DNA of 64,000 bases from positions 124,001 to 188,000 of the forward strand of contig NC_016525.1 in NCBI RefSeq assembly GCF_000236905.1, written 5' to 3'. The position numbers and the translations under genes were made by a program. Positions 28,952 to 38,767 of the stretch are shown piece by piece (position 1 is the first letter of the stretch; each line of letters starts with the position of its first letter). The notes below the pieces were generated by a model. That model did no database searches, was not told where the DNA came from, and was given only the letters and a program-made list of their open reading frames with translations. Origin of the DNA: Tetrapisispora phaffii CBS 4417 (lineage: Eukaryota > Ascomycota > Saccharomycetes > Saccharomycetales > Saccharomycetaceae).

Positions 28952-29452
28952 CTAAACATCTTTACTTTCCTTCAGATCTCTTTTCAATTGATCGTCTATT
29001 TCGCTGTAAAAGCCTAAAACAAACAGAAACTCAAAGAAAATAAAGTATGGAGCCAACACCAAACTCTGAACTAGATTATCCAATAGGGCAGGTTTTCTCT
29101 TTTCAAAAACCCCATGCCCAATGAACTGGAACAACCAACTTGTAAACCATATTCCTGCCTCCAACTTGAGTGAAGTATTTCTTTGTTTAACATAGTACAA
29201 AATCAACATTATTAATGCCGAAGCCATTAAACCAACAACACGATGTAATATAATGTAATAAGTAGCAAAGGGTATGCTCAGAACATCTGTCAAAGACCAA
29301 TTATTAAAAACAGGTATTCTATCCAAAATCATACAACTTGTCACAAAAATCGTTGGAACAAAAACCGAGTGAATCATCACATTGACAGTATTGTGATGAT
29401 ACGCTTTGTAGAAACCCAATTGCGTCCTCAAATTAAACAAATCAGAAACCAT
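28952..29452 (-). CDS. MPO1: MPO1, 2-hydroxy fatty acid dioxygenase
   Basis: 166 residues (174 in S. cerevisiae YGL010W). Typical DUF962/Mpo1 sequence: LFNLRTQLGFYKAYHHNTVNV with its histidines, then hydrophobic helices and QFIGHGVFEKRKPAL. Mpo1 is an iron-dependent ER membrane dioxygenase that alpha-oxidises 2-hydroxy fatty acids from phytosphingosine breakdown. Histidines in YHHNTVN, MIHSV and GHGVFEK are likely metal ligands, by family knowledge. It is divergent from SCL1, its neighbour also in S. cerevisiae (YGL010W-YGL011C). Confidence 0.94.
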   Translation of the reverse strand: MVSDLFNLRTQLGFYKAYHHNTVNVMIHSVFVPTIFVTSCMILDRIPVFNNWSLTDVLSIPFATYYIILHRVVGLMASALIMLILYYVKQRNTSLKLEAGIWFTSWLFQFIGHGVFEKRKPALLDNLVQSLVLAPYFIFFEFLFVLGFYSEIDDQLKRDLKESKDV

Positions 29453-29894
29453 TATTATTATTTATATCTCAAGTAGATCTTTTTATTCTCAAAATCAAAC
29501 AGGCTATTTCAGTTCTAACTTGTTTTCTTTTCCACCTAATCCAACAACTACTTATGATTAACAATTACTATCCGTCTTCATACACTTGAGATAATGAACA
29601 ACATATCTTTCTTCTTATACACTTAAAATGTGTATCTCAAGTGACAACGTTTAAGGGAAAGGGATTGTTATGATTTAAATGTCTCTTACTTCCACAACAT
29701 CACTGCGCACGAAAGTATTCGAATTCTTGAAATCGGGAAACCTTTGTAACAATGAAGTATTTGCCACCTTGAGAAGTTGTTAATGGATAATTATATATTT
29801 AAAGAAGGATCAAAAGTGCTTGAACTTTCTTTATTTTTGATTGACTGGTTTTTGGCAGGCCAGAGGTGAACAACCATAAAATACATAAACAAAG
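29453..29894. other. Divergent promoter region MPO1/SCL1
   Basis: 442 bp between divergent genes with a PACE box at 29760-29768. An imperfect repeat of CTTGAGATA/TCTCAAGTG occurs around 29580-29645. No gene seen. Confidence 0.6.
29760..29768 (-). promoter_or_regulatory. PACE element (Rpn4 site) upstream of SCL1
   Basis: TTTGCCACC is the exact reverse complement of the proteasome-associated control element GGTGGCAAA, 127 bp upstream of the SCL1 start. Rpn4 activates nearly all yeast proteasome genes through this 9-mer. Confidence 0.85.
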
Positions 29895-30668
29895 ATGTCT
29901 GGGGGTGCTGCTGCTGCGTCCGCTGCTGGGTATGATAGACACATTACTATTTTTTCACCAGAAGGTAGATTATTTCAAGTTGAATATGCTTTTAAAGCTT
30001 GTAATCAGACCAATATAAACTCAGTTGCCGTTAGAGGTAACGATTGTACTGTCATAATAAATCAGAAGAAAGTTCCAGACAAGTTGCTGGATGCTGACAC
30101 CGTTTCTTATATTTTCCCTATTTCTAGAACCATTGGTATGGTTGCTAATGGTCCAATCCCAGATGCTAGAAATGCTGCTCTCAGATGCAAAGCTGAAGCT
30201 GCTGAGTTCCGTTACAAGTACGGATACGACATGCCAGCTGATGTGTTAGCTAAGAGAATGGCTAATTTGGCACAAATTTACACTCAGAGAGCTTACATGA
30301 GACCACTAGGTGTGATATTGACTTTTATTTCTGTTGATGAGGAAAAAGGTCCTTCAATTTACAAGAGTGATCCATCAGGTTATTATATTGGTTACAAAGT
30401 GACAGCAACTGGTCCTAAACAACAAGAAATTGCCACTTCTCTAGAGAATTTTTTTAAGAAGCAAAAGAATCCAAGCAAAAAAGATCATTACGATGAGGAT
30501 ACCTGGGAAAAGGTTGTTGAATTTGCCATAACACAATTGATTGATTCATTAGGAACGGAATTCACAAAAAACGATATCGAAGTCGGTGTTGCCTTAAAGG
30601 ATAAATTCTTTACTTTAACAGCTTCTGAAATCGAAGAACGATTAGTTGCTATCGCTGAACAAGATTAA
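29895..30668 (+). CDS. SCL1: SCL1, 20S proteasome alpha subunit (alpha 1)
   Basis: 257 residues (252 in S. cerevisiae). The alpha-subunit signature [20 protein letters not shown] opens the protein, and the conserved [19 protein letters not shown] and [14 protein letters not shown] segments follow. It ends RLVAIAEQD like Scl1. It forms part of the outer alpha ring of the 20S proteasome, which gates the channel. The PACE box upstream supports Rpn4 control. The neighbourhood MPO1-SCL1-ERG4 is as in S. cerevisiae apart from an extra gene before ERG4. Confidence 0.98.
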   Translation: MSGGAAAASAAGYDRHITIFSPEGRLFQVEYAFKACNQTNINSVAVRGNDCTVIINQKKVPDKLLDADTVSYIFPISRTIGMVANGPIPDARNAALRCKAEAAEFRYKYGYDMPADVLAKRMANLAQIYTQRAYMRPLGVILTFISVDEEKGPSIYKSDPSGYYIGYKVTATGPKQQEIATSLENFFKKQKNPSKKDHYDEDTWEKVVEFAITQLIDSLGTEFTKNDIEVGVALKDKFFTLTASEIEERLVAIAEQD

Positions 30669-30867
30669 TCATAATTTCTTAATTCTCAGATATTTTTCAG
30701 GCATTCATTACATACACCATTTAACTAAAATAAAAATATTTACTTAAACATATATATTAAGAGAACAAAACATGTAAAAAATAATTTTATCGAGTTCTTT
30801 TATTAATTGCATACTATTACATATTTCTGCTGGTATACCTTTGGCTATATATATTATTTGTGTATTT

Positions 30868-31458
30868 TTATTTGTTAATTTTACTGTTGCAGATGTGGTT
30901 ATAAAGCATTCTTAATCTATTTTGACCTTTAAATTTAGAATTACATTTTTTACAAACAATTACTTTCCTAACTGCATTTTCATTTTTGCTTTTATATCCT
31001 TCACTATCCTGATTTTGTTTCAATTGTTGTTGCTGTACATGCCTATATTCATTTCCCACCAGAAAATCATACACCTCTAAGGCATTCTCACATTCTAAAC
31101 TTCTGTGGAAATAGTTTGCAAAATCAACACTCGACAAGGTCTCCAATTGCGGTTTAGGCACAAACCCACCCAATAGGCAATGGGATAAATCGTATGTAGC
31201 GTTGGAGGCATGAGATAAGTCGACTTTCCCACCCAAGTAACCATGCACTATCATTTTACTTTTCTTTTCATCTTCTTGTAAAATTTTCTTTTTTGTTATT
31301 GAATCAACGTTATCTTTCTCTGTATCATCTTTTTTGGTAGAGGTCAGTTCTTCCAACTCTTGAATCGACAATGTCACCTCGTTTGATTTTTCAAATGCTG
31401 ATAAACCAGCTATCACATCGTAATAATTTTTCTTCTGTGTACCTTCCATCTTTTGCAT
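30868..31458 (-). CDS. Unrecognised protein with C-terminal CxxC...HxxxC motif
   Basis: About 196 residues from ATG 31458; ATG 31449 is an alternative start nine bases later. I do not recognise the family. A middle segment looks conserved-like and non-repetitive (HGYLGGKVDLSHASNATYDL, then PKPQLETLSSVDFANYFHRS). A Gln-rich stretch precedes a basic C terminus with C-x2-C-x13-H-x3-C (VCKKCNSKFKG...LYNHIC), which may bind zinc. It lies convergent to SCL1 and downstream of ERG4, which are adjacent in S. cerevisiae with nothing between. A TATA-like sequence at about 31495 and good reading frame support a real gene. Function unknown. Confidence 0.7.
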   Translation of the reverse strand: MQKMEGTQKKNYYDVIAGLSAFEKSNEVTLSIQELEELTSTKKDDTEKDNVDSITKKKILQEDEKKSKMIVHGYLGGKVDLSHASNATYDLSHCLLGGFVPKPQLETLSSVDFANYFHRSLECENALEVYDFLVGNEYRHVQQQQLKQNQDSEGYKSKNENAVRKVIVCKKCNSKFKGQNRLRMLYNHICNSKINK

Positions 31459-31476
31459 GCAAGTGAAGAGTTCCAA

Positions 31477-31785
31477 ATACCCACTTTACGGTTATAAAAA
31501 AATAATTAGGTGCAATATACAACGTTTATAAATGATCCTCTTGTTCTACTTTGACTGCAATTAATCTCTAACTAAACTTATTTAATTCTGATCTATTTGA
31601 GTATATTCCATACTGCATTTTTTTTTAAATTTCAATTTTTAGTATCATAAAATTTGGCAGTGTCACATTATAATTAAAGGCTTTCAAGAAGAATCAATGT
31701 TGGATATAATAAAAGTGTTTTATAAATATTGTTTGAATAAATGAATGTTCTATAACTACTTATTGTCTAATAAACTGTATTATCC
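31477..31785. other. Intergenic region between ERG4 and the unrecognised gene
   Basis: About 310 bp of AT-rich sequence. Holds the promoter of the unrecognised gene and the ERG4 3' UTR; nothing specific seen. Confidence 0.5.
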
Positions 31786-33201
31786 TTAGAAGATGTAAGG
31801 AATAAACAAATATGGACAATGTCTACAATATTCGTCCCATTCTTCACCGTACTTCTTCTTACATTTAGTTGTGTCTCTTATGGTTCTATGAACTAAGACA
31901 ACGAAGAAGAAGACAGGGAAGAACCATGGGAATACTGAATTCGAACCACAAGATAGAGCCCAAACTAAGGACTGAGTCCAGTCTGCAGTGTAGGCCAATT
32001 TTCTTGCGTAAGTAACCCAACCATCGATTAGCAAGATTGACCCGGTCTTTGTCTTCATGTACTTTGGATCCTTTAAGATCTGGCGAGGTAAGAATGGGAA
32101 AGTCTTTCTAACTGTTGGGTCGCCAGCTAATTGTTTTCTTAGAGCGTTCTTTTGAGCGTTACAAGTGTCGAAGAAGTAGTAAGCGATCAACAATGTAGCG
32201 TACAAAGAGACGTTGTAAGTCGTGGACCATTGGTATTCTGAAGGGTCGTGGTAGTGTAAGTACAAAGTGCAATGGCAGTAGGTGTAAGGGACACCTGCGA
32301 TATTCCAAAAGATCAACATGAAACCGAACTTTTCGTAAGCCATATCCCAAGAAGGAACAATCAATTCTTCACCTTTTGCACAAGCGTTAGCGTAAAGCCA
32401 ATGGGCCAACATGATTAAACCTAGCTGTGGAGATAGGTATCCGTAAGTCTCGACTTGTTTGAAACATGCACTTAAAGTGATGAAGTATAGAGTGAACCAT
32501 GGGATTCTCACTTCGAAGAACATTTTCCAATCTAGGATTCCTAGTCTTGGGTTCAAAGGACCGCCCATGAAGAAATCATAGATATGATTGCCTGTCATAC
32601 GGTGGTAGTCTCCCGAGACGAAAAGAGTCCAAACATAAAGCACTATAGAGAAGACGAAACCTGAAATGATTGCACAAGTCATGATTTCGCCGAACAAGTC
32701 AATGATGGTGTACAATTTGAAGATACCCGTATAATGCAACACGACCACGATGGTAGTGGACACGTAAAGGGTCCACATAGCGTTACAATAATAGGGCAAT
32801 TGTTTATTTTTCAAATGGGTTAAAGGCTGACCTTTTGTCCAGATGCCAGGCAAAGTATAATAAAACACGATTTGAGCGATCCAAAATGATAGGAAGATCG
32901 ACCAACTGTACAGAGTTGGAGTTGCATGTGCGACACCGACTGTGTATAGACGATGAATAAACTGTAACCATGATTCACCAGCCATTGGCAATTCGACTCT
33001 TCCTCGGTAAAATTCGGCACAAATCCACATGTAGTACATCAAAAGGGGGAAACCAACAACCATTCCAATCACACCGGGAATACCACCAAACTCATATTCG
33101 ATTTCGTTCGGTTTGAGGTACTTACCTTGTGGTAAGAAGTTGACAGGAGCATCAGGACTTGGACTCTGCTTAGGAGTCTTCTTATTTGATTTCTTAGCCA
33201 T
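31786..33201 (-). CDS. ERG4: ERG4, sterol C-24(28) reductase
   Basis: 471 residues (473 in S. cerevisiae) from ATG 33201 ([12 protein letters not shown]), chosen to match the family; the frame extends 12 codons further. Erg4 catalyses the last step of ergosterol synthesis with NADPH, in the ER membrane. The protein is multispanning. Conserved segments include [39 protein letters not shown] and the C-terminal [15 protein letters not shown], typical of the ERG4/ERG24 family. A TCGTTTA motif about 185 bp upstream may be a sterol response element. It is divergent from MNN1. Confidence 0.97.
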   Translation of the reverse strand: MAKKSNKKTPKQSPSPDAPVNFLPQGKYLKPNEIEYEFGGIPGVIGMVVGFPLLMYYMWICAEFYRGRVELPMAGESWLQFIHRLYTVGVAHATPTLYSWSIFLSFWIAQIVFYYTLPGIWTKGQPLTHLKNKQLPYYCNAMWTLYVSTTIVVVLHYTGIFKLYTIIDLFGEIMTCAIISGFVFSIVLYVWTLFVSGDYHRMTGNHIYDFFMGGPLNPRLGILDWKMFFEVRIPWFTLYFITLSACFKQVETYGYLSPQLGLIMLAHWLYANACAKGEELIVPSWDMAYEKFGFMLIFWNIAGVPYTYCHCTLYLHYHDPSEYQWSTTYNVSLYATLLIAYYFFDTCNAQKNALRKQLAGDPTVRKTFPFLPRQILKDPKYMKTKTGSILLIDGWVTYARKLAYTADWTQSLVWALSCGSNSVFPWFFPVFFFVVLVHRTIRDTTKCKKKYGEEWDEYCRHCPYLFIPYIF

Positions 33202-33285
33202 TGCGATAGCGATCAGCGGATAGACCAGATAGACCAAGATAGATTACAGAAGCAGTTACAGAATTACACAACTCGATACACCACT

Positions 33286-33318
<33 letters not shown>

Positions 33319-34181
33319 CGAATAATTGAGGTCTTCAGCTTAAGTCTCGAGTACGAACCGGTCGACCAAATCGAGAAAGGCTCTTAAACGATGAGGTATA
33401 TGCTTACCCGCCTTCCGTGCGACACGACAACACCGCCGGGACGTTCGATCTCGCAACGGTGGGCGAGCGCTTTGCCTGCGCCGAAGAAGGACACTTGTCA
33501 TCTTGGACCTCGACCAGCAGCATGGACTAGTGGCAGTGCGGCAACTGCAGCTGCAACAGCAGCACCTTCATGGGTCTGCCCAGAGGTGCCTGGTGTGCGT
33601 AAACGCATATCTGTGCTCCTGATACACCAAGATATCCATTTAGTACATGTCTAACTTTGAACTGTACTGCCATCTATCCACACTTCCCCTTCCGGATGGT
33701 CGTGGAATCTTTCAGACCGTGCTTTCCCGTTTCGCTAGCAGGCCAAGACGGTAAAGTAAAGACCTTCGTTCAGACCCTCCGGAGTTAGGGTAAGACAGCA
33801 TCGAAAACTTTTCTCTGCCATGCGTGTTAACGCTTATATGCTAAGCATTTGTTGACTGGTTCAGCTGATTCTTTCCCTGGTAGATATCGTCCCTTTCAGA
33901 TTCGATAGCATAATCTGTGAACAGTGGCAGTGAAAAATTATCGATGCATCGATTTTTGGACACCATCGAAACTGTCGAGGTGCCATTGACATATAGTATT
34001 CAATTATACACACATATATATATAGAGAGAGAGAGACAGAGAGAGGGAATTGAATCTTTGTGTATTTGCATATAGTTGTTTAGTTATATATATATTATAT
34101 CTCGATTTCAATGTTCTGTTGGACTCTTCAAGATCTAATATCGTTGCTTCCACTTGTCGCTATACCACTCCGCTGCTAAAA
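33202..34181. other. Divergent ERG4/MNN1 intergenic region with a GC-rich patch
   Basis: 980 bp. CA and TA microsatellite at 33290-33320, a GC-rich patch at about 33400-33620 (roughly 60 percent GC by eye against about 35 percent around it), and TA/GA runs at 34010-34045. An 87-codon frame inside the GC patch (33391-33654) has an unremarkable Pro/Ala-rich product and is not called a gene. Confidence 0.6.
33385..33391 (-). promoter_or_regulatory. Candidate sterol response element (Upc2/Ecm22)
   Basis: TAAACGA here is TCGTTTA on the ERG4 strand, a variant of the Upc2/Ecm22 sterol response element, about 185 bp upstream of the ERG4 start. A 7-mer match alone is modest evidence. Confidence 0.45.
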
Positions 34182-36752
34182 ATGTTGTCTGCTCTCATTA
34201 GGATACTGAGGAGTAGAAGAGGTGCAAAACTGGCTGTTAATTTAGCTTTCCTGGTCTTGTCTGTGTGCTTATGGTCATCACTAAGTCGGAAACAGAAAAA
34301 ATCAAATGAACTCTTCAGAAGCATAGACGATTTCACGACAACTGTTGGTACTTCGATATTTGGTGAAAGTAATGTTAAATATCCACCAAGTAATCCAGAT
34401 TGGAACCCCCATTATTCGAAATACTTTGCTGACTTAAAGGAGAAAATCACGTCCATTGATTTTATAGAAACTTCAGAAAATATTAATCAGTTTAATGATA
34501 AGCCTCTATCACCATTTGATAATATACCAATATATGATAACTTTATAAAGGCGAAACTTGATAGTTCAAAGTTGTACCATAATAAATTTTCATTAAAATA
34601 CTTTAAAGATATTGCTACAGTAACAAAATGCAAATATTATTTTAATAACTTAAATCAAATTAATCCCGGTTGGAATAATGACGTGAATAAACATTCATTA
34701 CTTATCAATTCATTAAATTATGACAAAAATGGTAAAGTTAGAGGTAAAAAATCTGAACTACAAGTAAAGACCACTCAAATGAAAAAAAATTTGAATTTTA
34801 TTAATGAAAGATTAAGACTGTATGACTTATGTTTTATTAAGAACGAATTTAATATGGATGATATTTTCAACAATCCAGTGAAAGATAGTGTCTCTTTGGT
34901 GCTTGATAATATTGCTGGTGACACTACTACCACTATAGCTGAAAATCAAAGAGTTAATCAATTTCAATTTGAAGGACAAATGTTTCCTTATTTGCAAAAA
35001 TTCAATTCTTCACAAGAATTTAATTCCATTTTACCAAGGTTTAGTATTGGCGATGGTATTTGGTATTCAAACGGTACTTTCCCAAAACCATTGACCTCGG
35101 TATCAACTTATCAAGATTTTAAACCAGATCCAGAAAATGAAGAATTGATTCATTTAGAATATGATACCAAAAAATCAGTCTGGGCGAATTGGAACTCTAT
35201 GTCAGATCTCATCCCAAGTTGGGAGAGAGGTATTATCATCTCGATCAGTGACGCACAATTATTCCTGGCATTGAAATGGATAGCAACAGCCCGTCATAAC
35301 CATATCAAGTTGCCTATCTTCTTCATGTACAAAGATAATGAGTTATCACAAGTTTCAATCAATAAATTACGTCGCGTGGCCGCTTCCGATGATATTAAAT
35401 TTCCAACCTCTTCAAATTTACCAAAATTAGATACTTGGTTTGTCGATTTGACTCCTTCTATTAATCCAATAATGATGCCAGAGTTCATAACTTTTAAGAA
35501 TAAATGGTTAGCATCAACATTAAATCCTTGTAAAGAAATATTGTTCTTAGATACAGATACTATCAATTACAAAGATCCAAATTTTTATTTTGAAACAAAA
35601 GGATATAAAAATTCAGGTACTTTATTCTTTAGAGATAGGTACTTGAAAGTAGATAAAAAGGAAATATGTTCCTCATTTCATGATACACTTTCCCCAAGTT
35701 TCCAAGAATCATTCTATTTCGATAAATTACCATTATTCGACAAGCAATATATAGTCGATAACGTTGCAAAAAATGAATTGACAACAGAAGAACATATCTT
35801 CAAAAGCTATTTCCATCTAGACATACAGCATGAGATGGAAAGTGGTTTAATGGCAATTGATAAAGCAACGCATATTATTCCAATGCAAATGTCCGCAAAC
35901 TTCAACTTGTTCAAACCATTCTCAAAATGTTCTCATGGTGATAAAGAATTCTTCTGGTTAGGTTTTATGGCCTCAGGTACTCCGTTTTCTATTGATCCAA
36001 TCAAACCTGGTACAGTGGGTGAAGTTATCACAGATAAAGCAGGTCCAACTGTCATAGAGAAAAGAATTTGTAATATCCAAATCGTCCATTTTGATGAAAA
36101 TAAAGATATCATGTGGATGAATGGTGGTGCTAATATCTGTAAATACCCAGGTTATGCAGAAGCAGATTGGGAAAATCCAAAACTGCAAAGTTTCACTAAA
36201 AATTTTAAAACACTTGCAGAATATAAAAAATATTATGAACAAATACCAATGAAGACAGATTATGGAATAATCGCCTCTGAATTTTCGAACCAGCCATGGA
36301 TAAGAAGATTTTATCATTGCCATAACTTGATTTGGTGTGCTAGATATACAGAAGAGTTAAAGCCATTGAGTTTCGAGGAAAAAGAAACACATGGTGAACT
36401 ATTCCCATTAGATCCTGAAGTGAAAAAGAGAGTAGATGAGATTAATTTTGTGTGGGCTACCTTTGACACATATCAGGTCTTTTCAAAAGAAGATATTGAA
36501 AGTGCTATAAAACTTGCAAGAGAAACATCTGGATTGAATAAAGTATTAGACCAAGAAGCTAAAAAGAAGGCTGAAGCAGCAAAGAAGGCTGCTGCCGAAG
36601 TTAAAGCCGCGTTAGAAGCTGAAATAAAGGCTAAAGCTGATGCCGAAGAAGCTAAAGCTGGTGTTGAAAATGGATTAGGATCTATCCCTCATGATGCAGA
36701 AGGAGATAAAAAAGAGCCAGCTGAAGTTGTTAAAGAAGTTGCTGCCCCTTAA
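34182..36752 (+). CDS. MNN1: MNN1-type alpha-1,3-mannosyltransferase
   Basis: 856 residues from ATG 34182; the frame extends upstream but the chosen start gives a basic tail followed by a single signal anchor (VNLAFLVLSVCLWSSL), a type II Golgi topology. The luminal domain matches Mnn1: KSVWANWNSMSDL, ILFLDTDTINYKD with a DxD-like DTDT, TTEEHIFKSYFH, SHGDKEFFWLGF and WMNGGANICKYPG. Mnn1 adds terminal alpha-1,3-mannose to N- and O-glycans. S. cerevisiae Mnn1 has 762 residues; the excess here is mainly a Lys/Ala/Glu-rich tail from about 780, predicted helical. Other Mnn1-family members (Mnt2-4) are shorter and less similar. Confidence 0.88.
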   Translation: MLSALIRILRSRRGAKLAVNLAFLVLSVCLWSSLSRKQKKSNELFRSIDDFTTTVGTSIFGESNVKYPPSNPDWNPHYSKYFADLKEKITSIDFIETSENINQFNDKPLSPFDNIPIYDNFIKAKLDSSKLYHNKFSLKYFKDIATVTKCKYYFNNLNQINPGWNNDVNKHSLLINSLNYDKNGKVRGKKSELQVKTTQMKKNLNFINERLRLYDLCFIKNEFNMDDIFNNPVKDSVSLVLDNIAGDTTTTIAENQRVNQFQFEGQMFPYLQKFNSSQEFNSILPRFSIGDGIWYSNGTFPKPLTSVSTYQDFKPDPENEELIHLEYDTKKSVWANWNSMSDLIPSWERGIIISISDAQLFLALKWIATARHNHIKLPIFFMYKDNELSQVSINKLRRVAASDDIKFPTSSNLPKLDTWFVDLTPSINPIMMPEFITFKNKWLASTLNPCKEILFLDTDTINYKDPNFYFETKGYKNSGTLFFRDRYLKVDKKEICSSFHDTLSPSFQESFYFDKLPLFDKQYIVDNVAKNELTTEEHIFKSYFHLDIQHEMESGLMAIDKATHIIPMQMSANFNLFKPFSKCSHGDKEFFWLGFMASGTPFSIDPIKPGTVGEVITDKAGPTVIEKRICNIQIVHFDENKDIMWMNGGANICKYPGYAEADWENPKLQSFTKNFKTLAEYKKYYEQIPMKTDYGIIASEFSNQPWIRRFYHCHNLIWCARYTEELKPLSFEEKETHGELFPLDPEVKKRVDEINFVWATFDTYQVFSKEDIESAIKLARETSGLNKVLDQEAKKKAEAAKKAAAEVKAALEAEIKAKADAEEAKAGVENGLGSIPHDAEGDKKEPAEVVKEVAAP

Positions 36753-37310
36753 TCTCATAGCTCGGTGCAACATACCTTGTAATCTATAATTAAGTATTAT
36801 CAGACTGTTGGTAGCTGGTAATCTCATTGGAGTTATTCAAATATGTTCCATTTTTATAACAGAAAACAATAGAACAAATCATAATCCTATATAAAAATTA
36901 TTGGAAAACTTTATGTAGCATATTAAATTATTCCAACATTTCATTCTATAGAGAAATTAGAATACATTAAATTATCGAATCTTTGAAGTATATTGTTTTA
37001 TACATATGATAATAATTATATAATAATTTTACTCATTGGTATTACACATGTTATTTTTACAAATCTTATTAATCTTATATAGTTTTGTTACTATTATTAT
37101 TATTATAATTATTAATTAACCGTAATAGTCAAAATTTCGCGATGACTGAAATTTATTCAATATATATAAGAAATGATTACAGATCATTCATTAAAGACTG
37201 CTACACATCTACATTGAATAGCATATCGATTAAATTTGATTCAAATAGTAATTTTAGATTGGGACATTGAAATCATTATATTATTGAGGTTAAGAGGGTT
37301 ATAGGTGGAT
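36753..37310. other. Intergenic region MNN1-TAD3
   Basis: 558 bp of very AT-rich sequence containing the TAD3 promoter. No gene or recognisable element seen. Confidence 0.5.
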
Positions 37311-38381
37311 ATGGTAAAGAAAGAGAAGAATCCCATTAAGATAGATTATGAAAACTGTATAGTGGAAGGCTGTTTAGTACAGGTCAAAAATAATATTCAA
37401 GGAAACAATCCTAATTTAATAAAAGTTTGGACAATCGATATAAACCCAAAAGACTCAGGTAGTGTTATTGCTTTCATAAGAAAATATCTCCAAAAAAATG
37501 ATCCTGTTACCTTCACACATGTTAAAAGAATTCAACCATTTAAGGAAAAGAATATCTTAAAGATTATTTTATGTTCAGCACAATTGCATGATGAGAATTC
37601 TAGGTTACTTTTAGAGAACTTGCTAAATGGTTACAATAATCATGTGAACATTGAGAATGAAAGCATCGAGGTCAATGATAAAATAAATGATAACAAAAAC
37701 AGAAGAAAACCTCTACCTAAAGCATTTCAATTTAATAATTTGGATTGTATATACAGTATTCCCTTGAATCTTCCTCCAACAAAAGATATAATGATTGAAT
37801 GGTCAAAAAAATTCTGGCCGCTGAATTGGTGTGGAAATCCAAACGATCAAATTTTAAATGATATGGAATTTAATATAAATTGGATCAGAAGTCATTTAAA
37901 AAATATTTCTAAATTGGCAAGTGAATTAGGTATACAAAACACTAACAAAAAATCAATACCAGTAGTGACATCTTTCGTTAGTCCTTTAGACCCAACTGAT
38001 ATCATAACCACGATAGATGAAAGAGAAAATTTAAATCCATTAGATCATAGCATAATGTGTGGCATTAAAAGAGTCTCGGAACTAGAAAGGAGCAGAAGAA
38101 TACAAAATAAACAACAAGATGTTAATTACTTGTGTCTAAACTTCGACGTATACACAACACATGAACCATGTTCAATGTGCTCCATGGCATTGATTCATTC
38201 TAGGATCAAAAGATTAATATTTATTAAACCCATGAAAAAGACAGGTTGTTTGAAACCTGATAGTGGGGATGGTTATTGTATGCAAGATAATAAAAATTTG
38301 AATTCAAAATATGAGGTTTTTCAATGGATTGGAGGAGAATTTCAAGATATACCAACAGTTTCTGATAAAATATGTTGTTAA
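37311..38381 (+). CDS. TAD3: TAD3, catalytically inert subunit of tRNA adenosine deaminase
   Basis: 356 residues from ATG 37311 (MVKKEKNPIKIDYEN), the only ATG at the 5' end. The zinc deaminase fold is shown by DHSIMCGI and HEPCSMCSMALIHSR. The usual catalytic Glu after His is Ile, as expected since S. cerevisiae Tad3 has Val (DHSVMVGI). Tad3 pairs with Tad2 to convert A34 to inosine in tRNAs. The SGDGYCMQDNKNLNS and C-terminal ...CC end also match. S. cerevisiae TAD3 (YLR316C) has introns; none is seen here, since the frame is open throughout. S. cerevisiae has it on another chromosome, so the neighbourhood differs. Confidence 0.94.
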   Translation: MVKKEKNPIKIDYENCIVEGCLVQVKNNIQGNNPNLIKVWTIDINPKDSGSVIAFIRKYLQKNDPVTFTHVKRIQPFKEKNILKIILCSAQLHDENSRLLLENLLNGYNNHVNIENESIEVNDKINDNKNRRKPLPKAFQFNNLDCIYSIPLNLPPTKDIMIEWSKKFWPLNWCGNPNDQILNDMEFNINWIRSHLKNISKLASELGIQNTNKKSIPVVTSFVSPLDPTDIITTIDERENLNPLDHSIMCGIKRVSELERSRRIQNKQQDVNYLCLNFDVYTTHEPCSMCSMALIHSRIKRLIFIKPMKKTGCLKPDSGDGYCMQDNKNLNSKYEVFQWIGGEFQDIPTVSDKICC

Positions 38382-38767
38382 GCTTAGACTACCCAGTTAG
38401 CATATATATTTATTCATTTATTCATTTATTCATTTATTCATTTATTTAAAATTTTCATGAAAATATTAATAAATATTAAAATTCATTAAATTTATAGTAT
38501 TATAAATGTCTTCTTTTAGGTGTTTTATTCATAGAGTTTTTTATTAAAGGGACTTATGCGATAAGAACGGAAAAACTGATGGTCTCATTTTAAAATAACT
38601 AGGACAATAAGAAAGTAACTTAGGGAATTCTGATTATTATAAAGAATACAGGTCTAGATAAATAAATATATCAAAAATATTATCAATTTATTAAGATCGA
38701 AGGCATACTCATAGATTTGGGTGTCCAGAATTGTTAGCAAACAAAAGTATCTACTATTGAACAAAAT
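38382..38767. other. Intergenic region TAD3-VPS8 with 8-bp tandem repeat
   Basis: 386 bp. A microsatellite of about five ATTCATTT units spans roughly 38409-38446, just beyond the TAD3 stop. Otherwise plain AT-rich sequence. Confidence 0.6.

Noticed and set aside
33391..33654. 87-codon frame upstream of ERG4
   Set aside because: Product is Pro/Ala/Thr-rich without family features; the open frame follows from high GC content. The patch itself is reported as a finding.
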